From positions 62,001 through 126,000 of the forward strand of contig NZ_JAGHQW010000004.1 in assembly GCF_017744115.1 (NCBI RefSeq): DNA of 64,000 nucleotides. The letters run 5' to 3'. The DNA comes from Salinisphaera sp. G21_0. GTDB taxonomy: Bacteria > Pseudomonadota > Gammaproteobacteria > Pseudomonadales > Endozoicomonadaceae. The translations under genes were made by a program, and so were the position numbers. Positions within the stretch are counted from its first letter, which is position 1. Every line of letters starts with the position of its first letter. Of the stretch, positions 1 through 9,553 are shown piece by piece. The notes beneath the pieces were generated by a model, which did no database searches, was not told where the DNA came from, and was given only the letters and a program-made list of their open reading frames with translations.

Positions 1-823
1 TCATCAGGATTGACAGTAATCGGGTGGTGGTTACTCCATCATGAACAATAAGATGAAGTCGGGGACCGGCCAGGTATTGCAGAAACCCAAACAGCGTTGT
101 GACTGAGCACGCCAGTAGCAGCAATGGCCAGGTCTCTGCCATTAATAAGCGCACATAGCCATTACGGCCCCCTGACACCTTGTCATGCCTTACTGATACC
201 ACGGGTAAAATGACCAGCATAATGAGGAAAACCATGGCCAGCAGCGATACCGCACCGAGAGGAAAAGCACTTCCCCAACCGATAAGTAAGGCTGGAACCA
301 GGGGGCCTGATAGCCGACCCACATTAATACCTGCTGTGATGCGGCTGAGCATTCTGGCCCGATTTACTCGGGCACTGTCGTCAATTACCCATGCCTGAAC
401 CGCCGGATACAAGCCAGATGCAAGCAGCCCATAGATGATGCGGGCAGAGAACATCAAGAAAATTGCCTGCTGTTGATTCAGCACGCCAGACACAACTCCC
501 TGAATAGACAGGGCCAGCATCAAAAAGCTCAGGGCTATGCCGACAGTACCCGAGATGATTACAGGTATACGACCATAGTTATCTGATATTCGTCCCCAGA
601 TGGGGGCCGATAGGATAAACAGTCCGGTACCGAGAGCAACCATGACACTGAGCACACCGTAGCCAATTCCGGTCTCTTCCAGAATGGCTGGCAGACTGAT
701 CAGCAGCGTTGTCTGGCCAGTTCCCAGCAGGAATACCGCAATCAAACGACAAAAGTTATTCCGGCCTGAGCGTTGCCCGGAATGTGTGTCTGTTGAAACG
801 GGATATAACGCATTTTCCGGCAT
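1..823 (-). CDS. MFS transporter, probable siderophore (aerobactin) exporter, 3' part missing
   Basis: The frame is open from the ATG at 823 to the window edge, giving about 274 residues of a multi-helix membrane protein. An MFS signature between helices 2 and 3 is visible (GRISDNYGR), and further hydrophobic segments follow. The gene is divergent from the aerobactin genes and shares a Fur-box intergenic region with them. In pColV-type aerobactin loci the MFS protein ShiF sits in this place, so export of aerobactin is the likely role. That substrate is inferred from context; the sequence itself only shows an MFS protein. An in-frame stop lies a few codons upstream of the chosen start, so no longer form is possible. 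The C-terminal helices, and perhaps iutA, lie beyond the left edge. Confidence 0.85.
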   Translation of the reverse strand, partial: MPENALYPVSTDTHSGQRSGRNNFCRLIAVFLLGTGQTTLLISLPAILEETGIGYGVLSVMVALGTGLFILSAPIWGRISDNYGRIPVIISGTVGIALSFLMLALSIQGVVSGVLNQQQAIFLMFSARIIYGLLASGLYPAVQAWVIDDSARVNRARMLSRITAGINVGRLSGPLVPALLIGWGSAFPLGAVSLLAMVFLIMLVILPVVSVRHDKVSGGRNGYVRLLMAETWPLLLLACSVTTLFGFLQYLAGPRLHLIVHDGVTTTRLLSILM

Positions 824-868
824 GTTTAATTCTCAACACTGCACATTTATTATTCAATTTGTTGCAAA

Positions 869-883
869 TGATAATTGTTATCA
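869..883. promoter_or_regulatory. Fur box between the MFS exporter and iucA
   Basis: TGATAATTGTTATCA is a 7-1-7 inverted repeat that differs by one base from the Fur consensus TGATAATNATTATCA. It sits in the 250-bp region between divergent siderophore genes, 46 bp from the exporter start and about 190 bp from iucA, so iron repression of both directions is the natural reading. A plausible -35 (TTGCAA, 863-868) and a weak -10 (TAGGAT, 886-891) flank the site. Confidence 0.85.
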
Positions 884-1076
884 TATAGGATAGCAACCCA
901 ATCCAGGATGGGTTCAATTTTAAAAAATGGAAATAACAGACTGTTGAAAAAGAAAATGGGTTGCTGGATAAGTTAAGAATTGATGACTAACCCGTATTAA
1001 AAATTTTAATAACTAACTCTCAACAACGTTGCTGATGAGAGCGTAATTCGTTGAACCTTTAAAAACTGAAATAATA

Positions 1077-2996
1077 ATGATGTCCTCAGACTCAAAACTA
1101 AAACATTCGGCTGATAAAATAATGTCCGGCACATCCTCCGGTGGCGTGAATGATCAATGGCTTGGTAATGCAGCTATGATCAGAAACCAGGCTGAAGTGC
1201 TGAGCGCTAACTGTTTTTTTAATGCGCTCCTGCGGGAATGGCAAGGCTGGACATTTCATAAAGCCAGTGAATTTAAGGCGATAGAGCGTTATCGATCACA
1301 ATTCATCTCTGCAACGGGGAAGAATATTGATCGTGTGATCAATATTCCTGTCAATGATTCATCGTTATTGGTATTTATCAGTCACTTTTCAATTACCGGG
1401 CGTCACCAGTTTTTAATGCCAGTGATTTTATCAAGCCCGGCAAAAGCAACGGCTATTCCCGTCACTTTTATGGAGGCTGTTCAGTTGCTGGTAACCGGGG
1501 ATATTCTCTGGCAGAGCGATCCACAGACCCGGAGACATTTCCTGCAACGGATTCATCACAGTGTTAACAATATTGAAACCAATCTGAGAGCCCGTCAGCC
1601 ATCATTAGACGACATTTTTAACGGTCCCGGGGATTTTCAGACTTCAGAACAGTCACTGCTGACAGGGCACTCTGTCCATCCCTGCCCGAAAAGTCGTGAT
1701 CAATTCAGTCAGGATGATGCCGCCCGATATATGCCGGAGTTTGGTCGCAGCTTCCAGCTCCACTGGTTTGCCATAGACTCCGACCTACTCGATGACGACA
1801 GTGTTCATACACTGTCGTTCAGTGAACTGACCAGACAACTGGCAGAAGAAGACAAAAGCTTTCCTGCAGCGTTACTCCATGCAACCCCTGAGCATCAAAC
1901 GCTCTTGCCCGCCCACCCATGGCAGGCCCAGCAGTGGCTGAAAAGCAGCTACATACGTCAGTTGATTCAGGAAAAGAAACTGGTTGATTATGGATTAAAG
2001 GGCAGTGACTGGAGAGCAACATCATCTGTACGTTCCCTACATGCCAGCCACGCGTCTTTTATGTTGAAGTATTCACTCAGCGTAAAACTGACCAACTCCG
2101 TACGTCATCTGTTGCCTAAAGAGGTGATTCGCGGCAAAGAGATCCATCAGGTGAAATATCATAGGTCCATTGGCACGGAAATGAAGCAGCGCTACCCGGA
2201 CTTTGAGGTGATCACCGAGCCTGCCCATGGGGCTATCAGGGGGCCGGATGGGCAGATATTGCCAGAGACCATGATGGTTCTCCGGGAAAATCCATTCAAT
2301 AACCCTCAATCATTGAAGGGAACCGAGTTACTGGCCAGCCTGACCCAGGATAATCCCAGCGGTGAATCAAGGCTGGTTACACTTATCCGGAAACTGGCTG
2401 ACAAAGAGCAGCTTTCGCCAGAAAGGATAGCTCTTCGCTGGTTTAACCAATACCTGTCAACCGTCGTAGAACCGCTAATGATTGGCCAGTCAGACTTTGG
2501 TCTTTTATTTGGTGCCCATCAGCAGAACCTGTTGATCACCCTGAAACAGGGTTATCCCCGGAAAGTCTATTTCCGTGATTGTCAGGGAACGGGCTACAGC
2601 CATATAGCCCGTGAGCTTCTTGCGGAGACGATCTCAGAAGAAACCAGACAGCAGGAGCATCATGTGGATGGTGAGCTGGGCAACTGGCTGTTTACCTATT
2701 ATCTGATCATCAATTCCACCTTTGGTGTCATCAGTGCCCTTGGGGCCGGACAAGTCACCTCCGAGCCTTCACTGCTGATTGTTCTAAGGGAATTTCTGGT
2801 GAAACTCAGAGCGTCTGATCCCAGAGACCCCCGTTGTCTGGACTACATTCTCAATAGCCCTGAGCTCTGGTCAAAAGGCAACTTTTATTGCTCTTACTGC
2901 GATATGAATGAGAACACCCTGGAGAATCCTCTGGCAGTGTATCACCCACTATCGAACCCGCTGGTCGGGTTGTCACAGGACGAACTTCTACCTTAA
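1077..2996 (+). CDS. iucA: Aerobactin synthetase subunit IucA (NIS synthetase)
   Basis: ATP-dependent NIS siderophore synthetase (IucA/IucC family). In aerobactin synthesis IucA joins the first N6-acetyl-N6-hydroxylysine to citrate in the cytoplasm. Visible family features are the HPWQ motif at about residue 280, the conserved KYSLSVKLTNSVRHLLP segment and a C-terminal FhuF-like iron-reductase/transporter region typical of the family. At 639 residues it is longer than the roughly 575 of E. coli IucA, partly because of an N-terminal extension. It is the first gene of a tight iucA-iucB-iucC-iucD set in exactly the pColV order, which separates IucA from IucC. The start is uncertain: two adjacent ATGs (1077, 1080) lack a good Shine-Dalgarno sequence, and ATG 1122 is an alternative. 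Expected to be Fur-regulated from the site at 869-883. Confidence 0.9.
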   Translation: MMSSDSKLKHSADKIMSGTSSGGVNDQWLGNAAMIRNQAEVLSANCFFNALLREWQGWTFHKASEFKAIERYRSQFISATGKNIDRVINIPVNDSSLLVFISHFSITGRHQFLMPVILSSPAKATAIPVTFMEAVQLLVTGDILWQSDPQTRRHFLQRIHHSVNNIETNLRARQPSLDDIFNGPGDFQTSEQSLLTGHSVHPCPKSRDQFSQDDAARYMPEFGRSFQLHWFAIDSDLLDDDSVHTLSFSELTRQLAEEDKSFPAALLHATPEHQTLLPAHPWQAQQWLKSSYIRQLIQEKKLVDYGLKGSDWRATSSVRSLHASHASFMLKYSLSVKLTNSVRHLLPKEVIRGKEIHQVKYHRSIGTEMKQRYPDFEVITEPAHGAIRGPDGQILPETMMVLRENPFNNPQSLKGTELLASLTQDNPSGESRLVTLIRKLADKEQLSPERIALRWFNQYLSTVVEPLMIGQSDFGLLFGAHQQNLLITLKQGYPRKVYFRDCQGTGYSHIARELLAETISEETRQQEHHVDGELGNWLFTYYLIINSTFGVISALGAGQVTSEPSLLIVLREFLVKLRASDPRDPRCLDYILNSPELWSKGNFYCSYCDMNENTLENPLAVYHPLSNPLVGLSQDELLP

Positions 2997-3032
2997 TCGC
3001 CAATCGCCAAAAATCCGTAAACAGGGACAGCA

Positions 3033-4061
3033 ATGACAACAACAATGAAACTTCCGGGAAAAACATTGCCGGGTATTCTGAATCCGGAGATAACACTGAA
3101 GCCTCTCAGCGCCAACACACTGTTGATCAATGATGCTACCACTTCGCTGCATTTGAGCATCTATGGCACCGACAGGCTGGTTATTTCTCCTGCCAATAGC
3201 TCCGACCAGCAGGACAGGATTCCCGCTCATCTTATGGCGGCAGGCCTGGATTATCTGTATGCAAACCATCCAATGCTGGAACAAATTCACTTGTCCCCCC
3301 TGCTATCTGAACGGCTGGAGCCAGAGTCATGGTTACATGCTATCGATCAGACTTCCGGGGAGAGCATTAACGTCAGAACCGGCTTTTATCAGAATCGAAC
3401 GCTCTGGCATTGGCAGAACAGCAGCGTTCTGACGCCGGAAATCTGGACGGAAAACAGCAATGGCATTTCCCATCCGCTGCGACCATTACAACCTTCTGGT
3501 GTCGTTTATCAGCGTTATGATTATCAAAATGATCTCACTATCTCGTTCCGTTCCATTGATCCAGAGGAAGACCTGGCCACTTTTCATCAGTGGATGAATC
3601 AGCCGCGAGTTGCTGAGTTCTGGGAACTGGCAAAGAGCAGGGAAGAGCTGCGCAACTACCTTCAAACGCTGCTCAAAGACAGAAAATCCTGGCCCCTGGT
3701 CGGCAGCATTAACGGTGAACCTTTTGGTTACTTTGAGCTTTACTGGGCGATGGAAGATCGCATAGCTCCCTATTATGACTGCCAGCCATGGGACCGAGGT
3801 TTTCATCTTCTGGTGGGAAACCCGGACTTCCTGGGAAAACGGTTTTCCAACAGCTGGACCAAATCCATAACCCACTTCCTCTATCTGGATGATCCGAGAA
3901 CCGGCCGATTGGTTGGCGAGCCAAGGGCTGACAATCGGCGTTTATTGAAATTGCTGGCACCTGCCGGCTGGTCGTTTGTTAAAACGTTTGATTTCCCCCA
4001 TAAACGGGCAGCCCTGGTAAACGGTTATCGACGTACGTTTTTCAGGGAGGTACAGCTATGA
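3033..4061 (+). CDS. iucB: N6-hydroxylysine O-acetyltransferase IucB
   Basis: Acetyl-CoA-dependent GNAT enzyme that acetylates N6-hydroxylysine, the hydroxamate-forming step before coupling to citrate. The C-terminal half (about residues 160-342) carries the IucB/RhbD-type acetyltransferase domain, including the segments FRSIDPEEDLATFHQWMNQ and GEPFGYFELYW and a conserved WDRGFHLLVG stretch. The N-terminal half is a divergent, GNAT-like lobe, as in E. coli IucB (about 315 residues). It lies 36 bp after iucA and overlaps iucC by 4 bp (ATGA), so translational coupling is likely. The start is the first ATG of the frame; ATG 3045 is an alternative. Function is secure from motif plus context. Confidence 0.88.
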   Translation: MTTTMKLPGKTLPGILNPEITLKPLSANTLLINDATTSLHLSIYGTDRLVISPANSSDQQDRIPAHLMAAGLDYLYANHPMLEQIHLSPLLSERLEPESWLHAIDQTSGESINVRTGFYQNRTLWHWQNSSVLTPEIWTENSNGISHPLRPLQPSGVVYQRYDYQNDLTISFRSIDPEEDLATFHQWMNQPRVAEFWELAKSREELRNYLQTLLKDRKSWPLVGSINGEPFGYFELYWAMEDRIAPYYDCQPWDRGFHLLVGNPDFLGKRFSNSWTKSITHFLYLDDPRTGRLVGEPRADNRRLLKLLAPAGWSFVKTFDFPHKRAALVNGYRRTFFREVQL

Positions 4062-5869
4062 ATCAGGCAGTCACACAATGTCTACTGAAGAGTCCACTGA
4101 AGACCAAACCCTCCTCTTTCTGGTTACAGGCTAACCAACGATTGCTGGCCAAAAGTCTCAGTGAACTGAGCTGGGAAGAAGCGATTGTGCCACTGGAGCT
4201 TGATAACGGTGATTTCACCCTGGAGCTGCAAAGTGGCACCAGCTATCAGTTCGCCGCCTGGCGAACCATCTGGGATCAATTGATCATTGACCCGGCCTCC
4301 ATTATTCGCACCGGCCCTGATGGTCAGCGCTGGTCATTTTCCGATGTCAGTCAGTTCTTTATTGATGCCCGGACGGAACTTCATCTTACGTCAGTAATAT
4401 TGGCAAACTTTCTGGAAGAGCTGGCCAACACCCTGATGGCCGAAGTCAGGGTACAGCAGAACTACCATCAAAAAACCGCCGCTGAGCTGATTGACCTGAC
4501 CGATGATGAGCTCCAATGTTATCTGGATGGTCACCCGAAAGTGACCGTCAGCAAAGGCCGTATCGGTTGGGGGTTCAATGACTATGAGTCCTATGCCACC
4601 GAATTTCTGCCGGATATTCAACTGGAATGGCTGGCCGTCAACCGAGAGCATTGTCAGCTATCCAAAATAGACGACCTTTCTGAGCAGGCATTATTGTCTG
4701 CTGTGCTTGATACAGAGGCTCAGGCCAGGCTTTTAGGCGTCTTTCATGGAATGAATTTAACAGCAGACGCGTATTTCCTGCTGCCGGTTCACCCATGGCA
4801 ATGGCAAAACAAGCTGGTGAATTTATTTGCTGGTGAGATTGCTGCGGGTCGTATCGTTCATCTGGGGGCTTTTGGTGATCCCATGTTGCCGCAACAGTCT
4901 CTGCGTACGCTATCAAACCGGCAGAGACCCAAACAGTTGAATATCAAGTTGCCGCTCTCGATTTTAAACACCTCCTGCTATCGGGGTATTCCCGGTCAAT
5001 ACATCAAGGCCGGGCCGATGATATCCAGGTGGCTGGCCAATATTGTGGATAGTGACCCAACGCTGGCAGACCGGGGAGTCATCGTCCTCGAAGAGCCCGC
5101 GGGAGCCTTCTACCCCAACCCGATATTTACCCGGATTGAGGATGCCCCCTATCGTTATCATGAGATGCTGGGCTGCATCTGGCGACAGAGTGTACACGAC
5201 AAAATCAAGGCATCTGAACGTGCTGTCCTGATCTCCACCCTGTTTCAGCGCGATGGTTTCAATGAGCCGCTAATCCATGAGTACATACGACGTTCAGGGC
5301 TGTCTGCCAGGCAATGGTTGACCCGGCTCTTCGATTCGGTGGTCATCCCACTCTACCATTTGCTCTGTAAATACGGTGTTGGCCTTGTGGCCCATGGTCA
5401 GAATGTCACGGTGGTTCTTGAGCATCATCAGCCTGTGCGTGTTGCTCTTAAAGATTTTCAGGGTGACTTGCGTCTTGTTGATCAGGACTTTCCTGAGCTT
5501 GAAAGCCTGAGTGACTATGCCCGCTCAGTAACTGCGAGACTGCCCGCTGAATACCTTATCCATGACCTGCAGACGGGGCACTTTGTCAGCGTTCTGCGTT
5601 TTATTTCTGCTTGCCTGGCGGAAAAAGGGTTTTCGGAGGTGGACTTTTACGGACTCCTTGGTAAGCAACTGCAGTTGTATATGAAAGCACACCCGGAACT
5701 TAACGGGCGATTTAAAATCTTTGACCTGTTCCAACCGGAAATGGCCCGTGTTTGCCTGAACAGAGTCCGGTTCAAACAGGGTTATGGTGACGCCAGTGAA
5801 CGTCCACTGCCGGAACTGGGTACACCGCTTAACAACCCATTAGCAACAACATTCAGGGAAGTGCCATGA
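4058..5869 (+). CDS. iucC: Aerobactin synthase IucC (NIS synthetase)
   Basis: Second NIS synthetase. IucC condenses the second acetyl-hydroxylysine with citryl-mono-hydroxamate to finish aerobactin. The 603 residues are close to the family norm of about 580. The HPWQWQ motif is at about residue 245, KLPLSILNTSCYRG is the conserved nucleotide-binding region, and HGQNVTVVLEH and KDFQGDLRL are the C-terminal catalytic segments. The KDFQGD form is characteristic of IucC/AsbB-type members, whereas the upstream paralogue has RDCQGTG. It overlaps both iucB and iucD by 4 bp. No unusual features. Confidence 0.92.
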   Translation: MNQAVTQCLLKSPLKTKPSSFWLQANQRLLAKSLSELSWEEAIVPLELDNGDFTLELQSGTSYQFAAWRTIWDQLIIDPASIIRTGPDGQRWSFSDVSQFFIDARTELHLTSVILANFLEELANTLMAEVRVQQNYHQKTAAELIDLTDDELQCYLDGHPKVTVSKGRIGWGFNDYESYATEFLPDIQLEWLAVNREHCQLSKIDDLSEQALLSAVLDTEAQARLLGVFHGMNLTADAYFLLPVHPWQWQNKLVNLFAGEIAAGRIVHLGAFGDPMLPQQSLRTLSNRQRPKQLNIKLPLSILNTSCYRGIPGQYIKAGPMISRWLANIVDSDPTLADRGVIVLEEPAGAFYPNPIFTRIEDAPYRYHEMLGCIWRQSVHDKIKASERAVLISTLFQRDGFNEPLIHEYIRRSGLSARQWLTRLFDSVVIPLYHLLCKYGVGLVAHGQNVTVVLEHHQPVRVALKDFQGDLRLVDQDFPELESLSDYARSVTARLPAEYLIHDLQTGHFVSVLRFISACLAEKGFSEVDFYGLLGKQLQLYMKAHPELNGRFKIFDLFQPEMARVCLNRVRFKQGYGDASERPLPELGTPLNNPLATTFREVP

Positions 5870-7203
5870 GATTGCAAAAAATCACGGATTGCGAAACCGA
5901 TATTCTGGAACTGGCCGGACTGGGTGCCGGGCCATTCAATTTGAGCCTGGCCGCCCTGCTCGATAGTCAGCCTGCCATTTCAACCCGGTTTTTTGACAAA
6001 AAAGCAACCTTTGGCTGGCATCCGGGTTTAATGCTTCCGGGGGCTCATATGCAAACTTCCTGCCTGAAAGACCTGGTTACCGCTGTTCAGCCTACAAGCC
6101 CGTGGTCGTTTATTTCATTTCTGGTCAATAAAGGCCGTTTTTATTCATTTCTGTCGACTGAAAAAATGGTCATCAGCCGTACAGAGTTTGTTGAATACCT
6201 GAGCTGGGTGGCAAATAACCTGAGTTCGGTAACGTTTGATACTGAAATTCGGGAAGTCAGCTTTACTGATCATCACTTTGTGCTGAAGTCTGACCATCAA
6301 TCCTTTAAAGCCAGAAATCTCTGTCTGGGCACCGGTAAATCACCCCATACCCCTGAGTGTACCCGGCGATGGCTCGGCCCGCACTGCTTCCATGCCGGTA
6401 GCCTGATGACTCGGGATATAGATTTATCCAATAAACGGGTGGCGGTTATTGGTGGCGGACAGACCGGGGCCGAAGTCTTCCTGAACTGTCTGCGAGGCCA
6501 ATGGGGAAAGGTTGCCCAGGTGAACTGGGTATCCCGGCGAGCGGGTTTTGAACCTCTGGATGAAAGCCCCTTTACCAATGAGTATTTCACCCCGGGCTAT
6601 GTCGGCCAGTTTCTGTCACTACCCGATGATAAAAAAGAGCACATCGTCAATTATCAAAAGCTGGCCAGTGATGGGATTACCCCGGCCTATCTGCTGGAAC
6701 TCTACCGGGAGCTTTATGACCAAACCTATCTGGACAATGATGATGTAAGCTGGCAATTGCTGCCGGATCGAACGTTAGCGGATATGTCCTTAACGCCCAC
6801 AGGCTATTATGATCTGCGTTTATTCAATGCATTGTCAGAATGTGATGAAAGACTGGCCGCTGACGTGGTTATTCTATGCACTGGTTTCCAGAATACACTG
6901 CCTGAGTATCTGGAACCGATTCGGGAACGGTTAACGCTGGATCAGCAAAATCGATTCCAGCTATCCCCAGGTTTCAAAGTGGCCTGGGATGGCCCGGAGG
7001 ACCGCCGGATTTATGCGGTGAATGCCGGTTTGCACAGTCATGGCATTGTTGAGCCGCAGTTAAGCCTCACAGCCTGGCGCTCAGCAACCATCATCAATGA
7101 CTTGATGAACGAAGACGTCTTTCCGGTTAATCAACCACCCGGTTTTATCAACTGGCTGAGTAATACGGATTTTCTGCCCAATAGCAAAGGAGAAAATGGG
7201 TAG
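5866..7203 (+). CDS. iucD: L-lysine N6-monooxygenase IucD
   Basis: FAD- and NADPH-dependent N-hydroxylating monooxygenase that makes N6-hydroxylysine, the first committed step of aerobactin synthesis. The N-terminal FAD-binding motif is GLGAGPFNLSLAALL (about residues 18-32), and the NADPH-binding motif VIGGGQTGAEVFLN lies at about 193. The conserved C-terminal segment ATG-like VVILCTGFQN is present, and ERxAxxNAGLHSHGI-type sequence follows near the end. The 445 residues match the family. It is the last gene of the operon. No iutA receptor gene follows; a repeat element and an oppositely oriented F-box gene come next. Confidence 0.93.
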   Translation: MRLQKITDCETDILELAGLGAGPFNLSLAALLDSQPAISTRFFDKKATFGWHPGLMLPGAHMQTSCLKDLVTAVQPTSPWSFISFLVNKGRFYSFLSTEKMVISRTEFVEYLSWVANNLSSVTFDTEIREVSFTDHHFVLKSDHQSFKARNLCLGTGKSPHTPECTRRWLGPHCFHAGSLMTRDIDLSNKRVAVIGGGQTGAEVFLNCLRGQWGKVAQVNWVSRRAGFEPLDESPFTNEYFTPGYVGQFLSLPDDKKEHIVNYQKLASDGITPAYLLELYRELYDQTYLDNDDVSWQLLPDRTLADMSLTPTGYYDLRLFNALSECDERLAADVVILCTGFQNTLPEYLEPIRERLTLDQQNRFQLSPGFKVAWDGPEDRRIYAVNAGLHSHGIVEPQLSLTAWRSATIINDLMNEDVFPVNQPPGFINWLSNTDFLPNSKGENG

Positions 7204-7286
7204 TCTTTTTCCACCGGCCTCTATCTACAAGGTTGGGGGAATAGTCCTTTAAATTCAGATTAAAGAAGGGCATTCAATCTGATGTA

Positions 7287-7363
7287 AGAGGCTGTCTGAG
7301 AATGGACTGCACTATCGGGCAGCTGCTGCTACATTCATACGGTGGCTATTCTTGGTCAGCCTC
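7287..7363. repeat. Degenerate short copy of the GGAGGCTGACCGAGAATAG palindromic element
   Basis: The left end (7287-7305, reading GAGGCTGTCTGAGAATGG from 7288) and the right end (7345-7363) are imperfect inverted copies of each other and of the 22-bp terminal repeat at 43366-43387. The interior is only about 40 bp, against about 124 bp in the full copy. The TAG stop codon of the F-box gene (7346-7348) lies inside the right arm, so that protein's last residues are encoded by the element. Confidence 0.7.
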
Positions 7364-9412
7364 CCGGGAACTCGGTAAATACATTCTTTGTTGCCTGTCA
7401 GGCTCCCGCTCTATCTGCCAAAAAGACAGGATTTTCTGGTCGCCATCTATAGAGGTGACCTGTATGGAGTGGCCGCAAGGACTGAATTTGAAGCTGTCAA
7501 TGCAACCCTCCGCTTGCAGGCGGCCCTTTTCCTGCCAGATACCATTTGGGTTTATGCCCAGTACAACCAGGCAAGATTTGTTGTTGACATCAAGGCCGGC
7601 AAGCAGGTACCCACCGTGATTAAAAACAGGTTTACAGAGTCGTAAATCAGGGTCCGGGGTTTGCTGGACCCATTCACCGTCTTCCTTTTGTACCCGGATA
7701 TCCAGCCTCCCCCGATCATCAGTACAAATAATCGAGTGTCCGTCCGGGCTGAGCTTCTGGGCAGTAAGAACAGCGGAGTTTTCATACCTGCGATTACCTC
7801 TCCTGTCACACGTATAAATAAAATTATGCTGGCAGTGCCACACTCCAGCCCCGTCCAATTGCCAGACCATTGCAGATCCCTCCTGAAACAGCACAAATAC
7901 CGAGGAGTCAACATTGAATGTCACCATTGAATTAGGCAAAACCCTCCCGGACTTCTGGAAATAGTCATGATCTTTTATTTCCGCTATCCAAGCGTTGTTA
8001 TCCGTTAAATGCCAGATATCAAAATTATCTTCGCTATGAACAACCAGATACCGACTATCGGGACTAAAGGTTACTTCCAGTGAAATACATTGGACGGGGT
8101 GGGGCTGATGTTTAGTGATTCTTATGGTTTCAGACCATCGACCGTTATCACCAAGACTAAAAACAACCACGAAGAAATCCTCTAAATGTATTTCCATGTC
8201 GTCGGAATCTTCCCCGGCATAATTGAAACATGCAGCAAAATGTTGACTGTCCGGACTGAATGCAATTGAGTCAAAACCTCCTGTATCCTCAATATCTATT
8301 CCTTTTTTTGTCAGAGCCGTTGTATACATGCTAAATTTCAGTGCCCCGTTGTCTAGCCAGCAGCCATCCTTTTGTTTTCTAAAGAATACGATATATTCAT
8401 CAATATCTATGGCAATATGATTGCTGTCCGGGCTGAAATAAGTGTAACCCTGGGGGCAATCACCTTTGATTGTCCATTGACCATTCAATTCCCGACTTAA
8501 AATCTGTCTCCACGGGGAGTCTTCAGAATAAATCAGAGATTTGCCATCGGGTGAAACCTGATAAGATAAAGTAGTAACATCAATCCTTTGTTCATTACCA
8601 GCATCGGGAAAAAGCTCAGCGACAGTCATTTGCTGTGTTTCCCATAAGCCTTTCCCATCCCGATGAATAATCGACAGTAAAACGTCTTTAGCGCCATAGG
8701 TTTTAAAAACAAGTCTTTCAGAGGGGGGAGGATCAACAGGTAAAAAAAAAGTATCGCCAAGGTATCGATCAATGCTGTTAAAGGAATCGAAGAAACAGCG
8801 GACTTTAAGGGTGAATTCCATGCTCCAGTAACCATCACTTCCCACCGTCCAGATAGAATACTGAGAGCTGTGACGATCATTAATGAGCAGCTGACTGTGA
8901 TTTTCATTGAGAAAGTAATGACTGATGTTATCTTCCCTGCCAAACGAGTTTAGCAGCACAAATTTAAGGGAGATGGCATTAATGGTTTCGTTGCGTAAAT
9001 GATCAGCGTGATATGCACAGATTGCCGGCAAATCGTCAGTACAATAGGATTGTCCGGCAATGACTTGTATTGTTGATGTCCGCAGATGATGAATCAGTGG
9101 TTGGTTGGTAATACTCAGGTCCCGGTAAAACATCTGTTCATTCTTACTCAGATTCCCGTAGTACCGAACAACTTCAAATAATCCATATTCATTCAGGACC
9201 GTGTGCATTCTTCTGGAAACAAGTGCCAGATTACACGCGTCCTTAAGCGGTAAATAACCGGTAATTTTCAACAATAATTCCACCGGTAGCCAGGTAATAC
9301 TCCACCTGTGGAAATGAGCTGATTGTTCAGGAATAACCGGATTCGTTTCACTCAGACAAGGTTTATCTGGTTTTTCCTGTGCAGGAGGCAATGGCAAGAT
9401 AAACTCTCTCAT
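7346..9412 (-). CDS. F-box protein with WD40/beta-propeller-like repeats (eukaryotic-like)
   Basis: A 688-residue protein. Residues about 41-80 (WLPVELLLKITGYLPLKDAC and the stretch after it) fit an F-box, the helical motif that docks onto Skp1 in eukaryotic SCF ubiquitin ligases. The rest holds repeated SPDG/SPDS blades (SPDGKSLIYS, SPDSNHIAID, SPDSQHFAAC, SPDSRYLVVHS, SPDGHSIICT, SPCGHSIQVT), the pattern of a WD40-like beta-propeller substrate-binding domain. F-box plus propeller is the architecture of eukaryotic Fbxw/Cdc4 substrate receptors. No signal peptide is seen; if it acts in a host cell it needs a type III or similar route, which is inference. A GGAG Shine-Dalgarno lies 7 bp before the ATG at 9412. 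The C-terminus runs into a palindromic repeat. Its neighbours are both iron-uptake operons. Confidence 0.8.
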   Translation of the reverse strand: MREFILPLPPAQEKPDKPCLSETNPVIPEQSAHFHRWSITWLPVELLLKITGYLPLKDACNLALVSRRMHTVLNEYGLFEVVRYYGNLSKNEQMFYRDLSITNQPLIHHLRTSTIQVIAGQSYCTDDLPAICAYHADHLRNETINAISLKFVLLNSFGREDNISHYFLNENHSQLLINDRHSSQYSIWTVGSDGYWSMEFTLKVRCFFDSFNSIDRYLGDTFFLPVDPPPSERLVFKTYGAKDVLLSIIHRDGKGLWETQQMTVAELFPDAGNEQRIDVTTLSYQVSPDGKSLIYSEDSPWRQILSRELNGQWTIKGDCPQGYTYFSPDSNHIAIDIDEYIVFFRKQKDGCWLDNGALKFSMYTTALTKKGIDIEDTGGFDSIAFSPDSQHFAACFNYAGEDSDDMEIHLEDFFVVVFSLGDNGRWSETIRITKHQPHPVQCISLEVTFSPDSRYLVVHSEDNFDIWHLTDNNAWIAEIKDHDYFQKSGRVLPNSMVTFNVDSSVFVLFQEGSAMVWQLDGAGVWHCQHNFIYTCDRRGNRRYENSAVLTAQKLSPDGHSIICTDDRGRLDIRVQKEDGEWVQQTPDPDLRLCKPVFNHGGYLLAGLDVNNKSCLVVLGINPNGIWQEKGRLQAEGCIDSFKFSPCGHSIQVTSIDGDQKILSFWQIEREPDRQQRMYLPSSREADQE

Positions 9413-9553
9413 CAGATCACTCCGGAAAAATCTGATTAAGAGGTTAGTCCAGAGATGTCATTTCTGAAATAATTCTCAGGACTTTAAACCTCGCTTCACC
9501 ACTACAATAACGCAATGTCCAGCGTATTTTCGAAACTCTTAGCCTGACATCGG

